Below are positions 32,406 through 38,673 of a DNA stretch of 38,673 nt, piece after piece. Every line of letters starts with the position of its first letter. Positions within the stretch are counted from its first letter, which is position 1. The stretch spans positions 1-38,673 of the forward strand of contig JAFATG010000186.1 in NCBI GenBank assembly GCA_019244055.1, in the 5' to 3' direction. Source of the stretch: Acidobacteriaceae bacterium. GTDB taxonomy: Bacteria > Acidobacteriota > Terriglobia > Bryobacterales > Bryobacteraceae. A program made the position numbers and the translations under genes. The notes beneath the pieces were generated by a model. That model had not been told where the DNA came from and ran no database searches. It saw nothing but the letters and a program-made list of their open reading frames with translations.

Positions 32406-32466
32406 ATTCGCTCCATTCAGCAGATTGCAATCGGAACCCGCGGCAGTTATATCCTCTGACAGTCCT

Positions 32467-34233
32467 GTGGAGGCGAACGCGCCTCAAATCGTTGTGCTCG
32501 ACACAGGCGGCCAGTACACGCATCTCATCGCGCGCCGGGTACGCGAGCTGGGAGCCTATGCCGACGTACAGCCAAGCAACACCAGCGCCGCGGAGCTAAG
32601 GACACGCAAGGGCATCATTATCTCTGGCGGACCAGCGAGTGTGTACGAGCCCGGAAGTCCGGATATCGACCCTCAGATTCTGAGGCTGGGGATCCCGGTT
32701 CTCGGCATCTGCTACGGCCATCAATTGATTGCCTATCACCTGGGCGGAACGGTGCAAAAAGGTGTTCGCGGCGAGTACGGCCCAGCGCAACTGTCACTAA
32801 GCTGTGACGACGCGCTTTGGAACGGAGTTGAGAATTCGCAGATCTGGATGAGTCACTTCGACGTGGTCTCCTCCATTCCGCCGGGTTTTCGGTTAACCGC
32901 CTCGAGCGGTGTCTCAGGCATCGCCGCCATGTCGGATCCCGGGCGAAAGCTGTTCGGTATCCAATTTCATCCTGAGGTAGTTCATACCCGCTTCGGCAAA
33001 CAGATCCTGGAGAACTTCATTTTCGGTATTTGCGCGGCCAACAAGGACTGGAACATTTCGCAACGGGTGCCGGTGGTAGAAGAGCAGATCCGAGCGATCG
33101 CCGGCGATCGCAACGTCTTCTTTTTCGTCAGTGGAGGGGTCGATTCCACCGTTGCCTATACGTTATGCCTGCGCGCGCTTGGACCGGATCGCGCGTATGG
33201 CATTTATGTCGACACCGGATTGATGAGAAAAGGGGAGACGGAGTTCGTGCGGGGAGTTTTTCGCGAACTGGGCGCGAAAAACTTCCTGGTGGACGATGCC
33301 GAGCAGGAATTCCTGGCGGCACTCCACCGTGTCCATGATCCGGAGGAGAAGCGGCGGGCAATTGGCGAGCAATTCGTAAAGGTGCAGGAGCGAATCCTGG
33401 CGACGGAACACTTTCTGGACGGGACATGGATCCTGGGCCAAGGCACCATTTACCCGGATACGATCGAATCGGGCGGCACCGCCAAAGCAGATCTCATCAA
33501 GACGCATCACAACCGCGTAGCAGGCATTCAGGCGCTCATCGATTCGGGGCGAATCATCGAGCCTCTTACGTCCTTTTACAAGGATGAGGTTCGCGCGATC
33601 GGACATGAAGCCGGCGTTCCCGACCGATTCGTAATGCGGCATCCTTTCCCGGGCCCCGGCCTGGCGATCCGATGCCTCTGCGCGAAGGAGCGTGCGGGCG
33701 TTGCCAGGGCTGCCGATGGCGTGCTGTTGCCCATACGTTCAGTAGGTGTGCAGGGTGATGCACGCAGCTATCGAAATATTCTGGCGCTCGATGAACAACC
33801 GAATGAACATTTAGCTGCTCAGGCGGCTCCGGCCTTAGTGAACAAGCGCTCGGATATTAACCGCGTAATCGCAACATGCGGCGCTAAAGCTCGGCTGGAT
33901 GATCTCTCCGTGTTCGAGGCAACCGTTACAAAGCCGCGCTTGGACCTTCTGCGCGAAGCGGACGCGCTTGTGCGCGAATTCTGCCTGCAGACTGGATTCG
34001 AAAATCAGGTCTGGCAGTTCCCCGTGGTGCTCGTTCCCGTAGGCATTGAGCAGGCTCGGGAGGCCGTTGTGCTCCGGCCCATTCAATCCATGGATGGGAT
34101 GACAGCGGATACGGTTCTCATGGAACCACGGGATCTGGAACGTCTGACGGAGAAGCTGCTGGAGTTACCGGCGGTTTCGGCCGTGTTCTACGACCTGACA
34201 CATAAGCCACCCGGCACGATCGAGTGGGAATAG
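32467..34233 (+). CDS. guaA: GMP synthase, long eukaryote-like form
   Basis: Converts XMP to GMP with glutamine and ATP; 588 residues as called, against about 525 in E. coli. The glutaminase domain has C82 (GICYGHQ), H168 and E170 (FHPE). The ATP-pyrophosphatase has SGGVDS at 222-227 and HPFPGPGLAIR at 392-402. After LPIRSVGVQGDARSY (421-435) there is an insertion of about 100 residues before LRPIQSMDGMTAD (537-549), ending YDLTHKPPGTIEWE. Human GMP synthase has an extra dimerisation segment in the same place and nearly the same flanks. Start: GTG at 32467 is the only one close to the domain; the frame upstream to 32326 runs under the protease gene. Confidence 0.93.
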   Translation: MEANAPQIVVLDTGGQYTHLIARRVRELGAYADVQPSNTSAAELRTRKGIIISGGPASVYEPGSPDIDPQILRLGIPVLGICYGHQLIAYHLGGTVQKGVRGEYGPAQLSLSCDDALWNGVENSQIWMSHFDVVSSIPPGFRLTASSGVSGIAAMSDPGRKLFGIQFHPEVVHTRFGKQILENFIFGICAANKDWNISQRVPVVEEQIRAIAGDRNVFFFVSGGVDSTVAYTLCLRALGPDRAYGIYVDTGLMRKGETEFVRGVFRELGAKNFLVDDAEQEFLAALHRVHDPEEKRRAIGEQFVKVQERILATEHFLDGTWILGQGTIYPDTIESGGTAKADLIKTHHNRVAGIQALIDSGRIIEPLTSFYKDEVRAIGHEAGVPDRFVMRHPFPGPGLAIRCLCAKERAGVARAADGVLLPIRSVGVQGDARSYRNILALDEQPNEHLAAQAAPALVNKRSDINRVIATCGAKARLDDLSVFEATVTKPRLDLLREADALVREFCLQTGFENQVWQFPVVLVPVGIEQAREAVVLRPIQSMDGMTADTVLMEPRDLERLTEKLLELPAVSAVFYDLTHKPPGTIEWE

Positions 34234-34252
34234 CCGCTGGATCGGTGCGGCT
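34232..34252. terminator. Hairpin between convergent guaA and toxin genes
   Basis: AGCCGC (34232-34237) and GCGGCT (34247-34252) pair perfectly with a 9-nt loop, overlapping the guaA stop and touching the toxin stop. It could slow or end transcription from both sides, but no T-run follows on either strand, so efficiency would be low. Confidence 0.3.
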
Positions 34253-34524
34253 TAAGACGGCTCAGGAGGGCAGGCGGGCAGGCGGATAGACGTCACGCCA
34301 GCAGCCCTCTCCTTCGCCAGCGCATACGGGAACCGTTCGACATTGCAGCGCCGGTTTTCGCCCAGCACCTTCTGATAACGGCCGCCCGGATTCCTACAGA
34401 TCCGCTCCAACGCCTCTTCAATTCGGTCGAGGAACTTGCCCCCAAGGCCGTCTTCTTGCCCTTCGTACCAAGCAGCAGCGCTATCAATCTCTGCCTGAGC
34501 AATGGCGGTTACACGAACGGTCAC
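34252..34524 (-). CDS. RelE/ParE-family toxin with atypical C-terminus
   Basis: Toxin half of a type II toxin-antitoxin pair, 90 residues. The family pattern is clear from IAQAEIDSAAAWYEGQEDGLGGKFLDRIEEALERICRNPGG to ENRRCNVERFPYAL. The last 20 residues (AKERAAGVTSIRLPACPPEPS) do not look like the usual final beta-strands (Y.v..d.ivvla..H..RdP), so the gene is probably frameshifted or truncated at its 3' end, next to guaA. The start is GTG at 34524, overlapping the antitoxin stop as GTGA, which supports translational coupling. ParE-like toxins target gyrase and RelE-like ones cut mRNA; which applies, and whether it is active, is unclear. Confidence 0.75.
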   Translation of the reverse strand: MTVRVTAIAQAEIDSAAAWYEGQEDGLGGKFLDRIEEALERICRNPGGRYQKVLGENRRCNVERFPYALAKERAAGVTSIRLPACPPEPS

Positions 34525-34694
34525 CGCGGAGCGGGCTGCTTGAGCTTACGGCGCGACTCAGCAATGACTTCCCTCGCGTCCCGTGCCGTCAGCTTGTCCT
34601 GCTCAAACGTGATGTCCCGCTCACGGAGAATGCGCTCCGTTTCAGGGTTAAGGACTTCCGGCTTTTCATCAGGGCGCCTCGGGGTGCTCGCCAT
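34521..34694 (-). CDS. Small antitoxin of the adjacent RelE/ParE toxin
   Basis: A 57-residue, strongly charged protein encoded immediately upstream of the toxin with a 4-bp GTGA overlap. It begins MASTPRRPDEKPEVL and contains RILRERDITFEQDKLTARDA (21-40) and a Lys/Arg-rich helical tail. Size, charge, order and coupling fit an antitoxin. I do not recognise the DNA-binding family, and no classical ribbon-helix-helix motif is obvious. The ATG at 34694 lies 35 bp from the mutL stop, on the same strand, so the pair could be read from the mutL transcript. Confidence 0.65.
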   Translation of the reverse strand: MASTPRRPDEKPEVLNPETERILRERDITFEQDKLTARDAREVIAESRRKLKQPAPR

Positions 34695-34729
34695 ACTCCT
34701 ATTTTAGCCAGTATGGCGAAGATTCAACC

Positions 34730-36703
34730 TCAAATCCGGTGGAAACTCTTCAGGATATCCTTCGTGCTGTAACGCAGTGCAATCGGGCGGCCGTGCGGAC
34801 AGGTCATGGGGTATTCGCATGCTGCAAGCTCTCTCAACAGCCATTCGATTTTCTGGGGTTCGAGTTTGGTGTTGATCTTGATAGCGGCGCGACAGGCGAT
34901 GGTGGCACAGACATTGCGGCGGATTTCATCCAGCGACGCAGAGCGTAGTTCGATTTCGGAAACCTCGAGAATTTCCATGACGATCCTCTCGATATCGGCT
35001 ACTCCGACGTTGGCTGGCGCGGCCTTAATCGCAATCGTCCGATGTCCAAACGGCTCTGTTTCGAAACCGCTAGCGTTCAGCTCGTCTGCGATTCTCGCAT
35101 ATTCGAACTGCTGAGCAGGCGTCAAGTGTACGACGAGCGGCATGAGGAGCTGCTGGATCTCGAGAGTGCCCGCCGAGCGTCCCCGCAGAACGTGCTCGAA
35201 CAGAATGCGTTCGTGCGCTACATGCTGGTCGATGATCCACAAGCCATCGCGCGCCGCCGCAACAATAAAGCTGTCGTGGAGCTGTCCGAGCGGGCGCAGA
35301 TCGCCCAGAGCGTCGAAGCTATCTACGCGGTCCCAATCTCCAGGCAATTGCGTCAGAAAGCCGTGCGTATCGGGTATCCGGCGAATAGGGCTGACGGACG
35401 GCCTCGCGACGGGAGCTGGTGGCGCAATTACGGTTGGGGAGGGAGTTTTCGGAACTGAGATTTCGGGCAAAGGCGCGCCGTTTTGCGGCGCGGCAAAGCC
35501 GGTCGATTCCGGTTCGATCTCCGCATCCTGCACCAGCGAGGTGAATTCAGAAAAAGGCAAGGCCGCGGCTCGCTGAGGAGTATCGGAACGGAGCGGGAGA
35601 ACCGGCGAAGCCGGTATCGGAATACTCGATACGGGTCGGCTCGCCATGAGGGAGTCGCGAATGGTGTCACGAACAAAATCGTGAACGGCGGCTGCGTGGC
35701 GGAAACGAACCTCAGTTTTCGATGGATGGACGTTTACGTCCACCTCACCGGGATCGCAGTTTAAAAACAGCAGGGCGAACGGAAAGCATCCAGCAGGCAC
35801 AAGGTTGTGATAAGCGGCGACGACTGCATGCAAGAGAGCTTTGTCGCGAATGAGCCGCCCATTTACAAACAAAAACACCGAATTTCGATTCTGTTTTTGC
35901 ACGTGCGGGCCGGAGATCAGCCCCTCAAGCGCGAAGAGAGCCATCTCGGGTTCGGGGCGTTCAGCGGAACCCTGCCGAATGTGCGGAGGGACATAGGGAG
36001 GCGGCAACTTCAACTCGAAGGTTTTCGGCGCGATCTCGATTAGTTCCTGCATAATTTCGGACCCGAACACCTGAAAAGCGCGATCCCGAAGAGTCGAAAC
36101 CGGGGTAACGTTCAGCAATTCGCGGCCTTCGTGATACAGCTCAAAACGCTTGTCCGAATGACCGAGGCTGTAATGCGTGATTAGGGAGCCGACGTGGGCC
36201 AGCTCCGTTTGATCGGAACGCAAGAACTTCTTGCGCGCCGGCACGTTATAGAACAAATCCCGGACCGCGATGGTTGTGCCAACTGGCCGCGCAATCTCAT
36301 CGCAGCGCAGCAGCTTTCCTCCCGCAATTTCGACCGCAGTTCCGGTCTGTTCGTCGCGGGACCGGGTTTCGAGAACCAGTCTGCTGACCGATCCGATGGA
36401 CGGGAGGGCTTCGCCGCGAAATCCAAGCGTCGCAATAGCGAGCAGATCCTTGACATCGCTTAACTTGCTAGTGGCGTGGCGCTCGAACGCGAGAAGGGCG
36501 TCATCGCGCAACATGCCGCAGCCATCGTCTTGAATGCGGATCAGCCTGCGTCCGGCATTTTCCGTATCAACACGGATTTCGGTTGCACCCGCGTCCAAGG
36601 AATTTTCGAGCAGCTCCTTGACAACGGATGCGGGCCGCTCCACCACCTCTCCAGCCGCAATCTTATTCGCGACGGTATCGGACAGAATACGAATGCGGCC
36701 CAT
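34730..36703 (-). CDS. mutL: DNA mismatch repair endonuclease MutL
   Basis: Mismatch-repair ATPase/nickase, 657 residues. The GHKL motifs are ENSLDAGA (33-40), DDGCGM (59-64) and GFRGEAL (94-100); the transducer domain contains NVHPSKTEVRF (324-334). A Pro-rich linker (about 355-445) leads to the C-terminal nuclease. Its metal site shows DQHVAHERILFE (492-503), a DQHA(x)2E(x)4E motif with V for A, and CPHGRP (635-640). It should therefore be an endonuclease-type MutL as in bacteria without MutH. mutS is not adjacent. It follows rho by 43 bp. Confidence 0.95.
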   Translation of the reverse strand: MGRIRILSDTVANKIAAGEVVERPASVVKELLENSLDAGATEIRVDTENAGRRLIRIQDDGCGMLRDDALLAFERHATSKLSDVKDLLAIATLGFRGEALPSIGSVSRLVLETRSRDEQTGTAVEIAGGKLLRCDEIARPVGTTIAVRDLFYNVPARKKFLRSDQTELAHVGSLITHYSLGHSDKRFELYHEGRELLNVTPVSTLRDRAFQVFGSEIMQELIEIAPKTFELKLPPPYVPPHIRQGSAERPEPEMALFALEGLISGPHVQKQNRNSVFLFVNGRLIRDKALLHAVVAAYHNLVPAGCFPFALLFLNCDPGEVDVNVHPSKTEVRFRHAAAVHDFVRDTIRDSLMASRPVSSIPIPASPVLPLRSDTPQRAAALPFSEFTSLVQDAEIEPESTGFAAPQNGAPLPEISVPKTPSPTVIAPPAPVARPSVSPIRRIPDTHGFLTQLPGDWDRVDSFDALGDLRPLGQLHDSFIVAAARDGLWIIDQHVAHERILFEHVLRGRSAGTLEIQQLLMPLVVHLTPAQQFEYARIADELNASGFETEPFGHRTIAIKAAPANVGVADIERIVMEILEVSEIELRSASLDEIRRNVCATIACRAAIKINTKLEPQKIEWLLRELAACEYPMTCPHGRPIALRYSTKDILKSFHRI

Positions 36704-36746
36704 TCAGATCAGTCGATCGCTGGCGATGCGCCTTAGATTGAGGGAG

Positions 36747-38453
36747 TTATCCGCTCATTGCAGCGAGGAACTCAGCGTTGCTGCGAGTCTTACCCAGCTT
36801 GTCGATTAAGAGCTCCATGGATTCGACCGGCGAAAGGGGATTAAGCACCTTGCGCAGGACCCAGACGCGATTCAACTCTTCGCGCGGCATAAGCAACTCT
36901 TCCTTGCGTGTGCCGCTCTTGTTGATATCGATGGCGGGGAACACGCGCTTATCGACCAGCTTGCGGTCAAGGTGAATTTCCATGTTGCCGGTGCCTTTAA
37001 ATTCCTCAAAGATCACGTCATCCATGCGGCTGCCGGTATCAATTAATGCCGTGGCCACAATCGTTAGCGAGCCACCTTCTTCAATGTTGCGAGCCGCTCC
37101 GAAAAAGCGCTTGGGCCGCTGCAATGCATTCGAATCGACACCGCCGGAAAGCACTTTGCCCGAAGGCGGCACAACCGTGTTGTAGGCGCGGGCCAGACGC
37201 GTAATGGAATCGAGCAGAATCACCACGTCCCGTTTGTGCTCGATCAGGCGCTTCGCTTTTTCGATTACCATCTCCGCGACCTGGACGTGGCGGGAAGCCG
37301 GCTCATCGAACGTCGAGCTAATGACTTCGCCGCGCACCGACCGCTGCATATCGGTTACTTCTTCCGGGCGCTCATCGATGAGCAAGACGATGAGGTTGAT
37401 TTCCGGATGATTCGTCGTCACCGAGTTGGCGATGCTTTGCAGCAGCATCGTTTTGCCGGTACGTGGAGGCGCCACAATCAGACCGCGCTGTCCTTTGCCG
37501 AGCGGTGTCAGCAAGTCCATAACACGGCCGGAGAAATTGTCACGGGTCGTTTCGAGCTTCAGCCGCTCATCGGGATAGAGCGGCGTCAGGTTGTCGAAGA
37601 AGATCTTGTTGCGCGCTTCCTCGGGCGGCTCGAAATTGATCGCGTCGACTTTGATGAGCGCGAAGTAGCGCTCACCCTCTTTCGGCGGACGGATTTGGCC
37701 CGAGACGGTATCGCCGGTACGCAGATCGAAACGGCGAATCTGCGAAGGCGAGACATAGACGTCGTCAGGCCCGGGAAGATAGTTGTATTCTGGGGCGCGC
37801 AAGAACCCGAAACCGTCGGGCAGGCACTCGAGCACTCCTTCGGAGAAGATGAGGCCGCTCTTTTCCGCTTGCGTCTGCAGGATCTTAAAAATGAGCTCCT
37901 GCTTGCGCAGACCGGCAGCGCCGGGCACTCCCAAATCTTTTGCAATCTGATTGAGCGCCACGATGCTCATGTCTTTCAGTTCAACGAGATCGAGCGTCGT
38001 GGTTCCATTACGGCCGCCTTGCTGTCCGGTATTGCCGAGCGAGTGGCGTCCGCGGCGCTGGCCATGCAACAGTTGGGCACCTTGTGGCGATCCTCCCGGA
38101 GGCTGAGCCGTTTGCTGCTGACTGCCGACCGTGGGCGTACCTTGCAGAGTGGCGGCCGAGCTATTCTCAGCGCTTGATCGTTCACGGCGCGGGCCATCAC
38201 CCGACCGGCCGTTCCCACCGCCCTGTGTTCGGACGCGATTGCTTGCCGGCTTCTCCGCGCGCGGCTCATTCGTCTTCGTTTCGTTCGAATCCCCTGCGGC
38301 TTTCAGTGGTGCGTCGTCCACTGGGTTGGACTCAGACACCTCTCCGGCAGGTTTGTCGTCCCCGTTGCTCTCTTGTGGCTTCTCGGTGGGCTTGCCTTCG
38401 GTGGCAGCCGCGGAGGCTACTGCTTGATCTTGATCTTCGAGATGATTTGCCAA
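36747..38453 (-). CDS. rho: Transcription termination factor Rho with long disordered N-terminus
   Basis: Hexameric RNA helicase that ends transcription, 568 residues against 419 in E. coli. Residues 1-150 are low complexity: an acidic Glu/Asp/Pro part (1-70), then a Gly/Gln/Arg/Ser-rich part (70-150). Rho_N lies at about 152-198, the cold-shock-like RNA-binding domain at 200-275 ([13 protein letters not shown]), Walker A APPRTGKT at 328-335, and the Walker B region [17 protein letters not shown]. The start is TTG at 38453 with GAGGG just upstream, inside the end of engB (37-bp overlap), so translation is probably coupled to engB. Confidence 0.95.
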   Translation of the reverse strand: MANHLEDQDQAVASAAATEGKPTEKPQESNGDDKPAGEVSESNPVDDAPLKAAGDSNETKTNEPRAEKPASNRVRTQGGGNGRSGDGPRRERSSAENSSAATLQGTPTVGSQQQTAQPPGGSPQGAQLLHGQRRGRHSLGNTGQQGGRNGTTTLDLVELKDMSIVALNQIAKDLGVPGAAGLRKQELIFKILQTQAEKSGLIFSEGVLECLPDGFGFLRAPEYNYLPGPDDVYVSPSQIRRFDLRTGDTVSGQIRPPKEGERYFALIKVDAINFEPPEEARNKIFFDNLTPLYPDERLKLETTRDNFSGRVMDLLTPLGKGQRGLIVAPPRTGKTMLLQSIANSVTTNHPEINLIVLLIDERPEEVTDMQRSVRGEVISSTFDEPASRHVQVAEMVIEKAKRLIEHKRDVVILLDSITRLARAYNTVVPPSGKVLSGGVDSNALQRPKRFFGAARNIEEGGSLTIVATALIDTGSRMDDVIFEEFKGTGNMEIHLDRKLVDKRVFPAIDINKSGTRKEELLMPREELNRVWVLRKVLNPLSPVESMELLIDKLGKTRSNAEFLAAMSG

Positions 38454-38673
38454 ATTTCCCTCACTCCCCGGCCGTCGACGGCCGAGAACGGAATCAGCGG
38501 CTGATCTGGAACTTCGTTCCCGATCGCGGCCAACCCGTTTTTCAATTGGTTATTACTTTTCAATTTGTCGATCTTGGTGACGATCACCTGATATCGACGG
38601 CTGTGGAACTCGAGCCAGGCTCGCAGTTCCTTATCCATGTCCATCCATCCACGCCTGGCGTCGATGAGCAGGA
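38417..38673 (-). CDS. engB: Ribosome biogenesis GTPase EngB/YsxC (C-terminal part, runs off window)
   Basis: The last 85 codons are visible and the N-terminus lies beyond the window edge. [34 protein letters not shown] (the TKxD nucleotide-specificity motif) and [17 protein letters not shown] match the G4-G5 part of the EngB/YihA GTPase family, which helps assemble the large ribosomal subunit. It ends KIKIKQ and overlaps the rho start by 37 bp. Confidence 0.85.
   Translation of the reverse strand, partial: LLIDARRGWMDMDKELRAWLEFHSRRYQVIVTKIDKLKSNNQLKNGLAAIGNEVPDQPLIPFSAVDGRGVREIWQIISKIKIKQ

Noticed and set aside
32326-32466. Extension of guaA to 32326
   Set aside because: The added residues are Arg/Ser/Cys-rich, overlap the protease coding region and are unlike any GuaA N-terminus; GTG at 32467 directly precedes the glutaminase domain.

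Overview
The window looks like a chromosomal segment of an acidobacterium (Acidobacteriota, possibly the Solibacter/Bryobacter side). This rests on family recognition, not on a search. The clues are a membrane-anchored winged-helix/TPR regulator, a very long secreted PIG-L deacetylase, a DUF3300 protein, and a lineage-typical unknown protein with an 'ANRANAQLSCGPRS' core. Base composition is moderately GC-rich and even. I see no rRNA, tRNA, CRISPR array, prophage or complete insertion sequence.

Layout. Positions 29-1484 (minus) encode a Tat-exported molybdopterin oxidoreductase of the sulfite oxidase/MsrP superfamily and its cytochrome b. Diverging from them at 1564-4320 (plus) are an ATP-grasp ligase, a polysaccharide deacetylase and uroporphyrinogen-III methyltransferase (cobA). 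cobA runs tail to tail into a GH39 glycosidase that follows hemD (4283-6606, minus), so two tetrapyrrole genes flank a glycosidase. From 6693 to 15267 is mostly envelope and secreted material: a small carboxypeptidase-regulatory-like protein, an exported MsrA, a 946-residue PIG-L deacetylase, a DUF3300 protein, the winged-helix/TPR regulator, and a secreted protein of unknown function divergent from it. Two gene-poor stretches (11967-12497 and 15268-15790) hold no intact gene; the first may contain a decayed one. A 297-residue protein of unknown function with two embedded REP-like units follows at 15791-16684.

The centre (16735-29770, minus) is a tightly packed respiratory complex I operon in the order nuoA-C-D-E-F-G-H-J-K-L-M-N. 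It lacks nuoB and nuoI, which encode the subunits carrying cluster N2 and clusters N6a/N6b; these must lie elsewhere or be replaced if the complex works. NuoG has an eight-cysteine ferredoxin-like module instead of the usual four ligands.

The right part (29870-38673) holds an orphan thiS, a MerR-type regulator, a carboxy-terminal processing protease (S41), a long eukaryote-type GMP synthase, a small toxin-antitoxin pair with a damaged toxin tail, and the housekeeping series engB (partial)-rho-mutL on the minus strand. No single dramatic new system is proven. The strongest leads are the B/I-less complex I operon, the human-type GMP synthase, the REP-bearing unknown protein, the palindromes in divergent promoter regions, and the regulator/secreted-protein pair.
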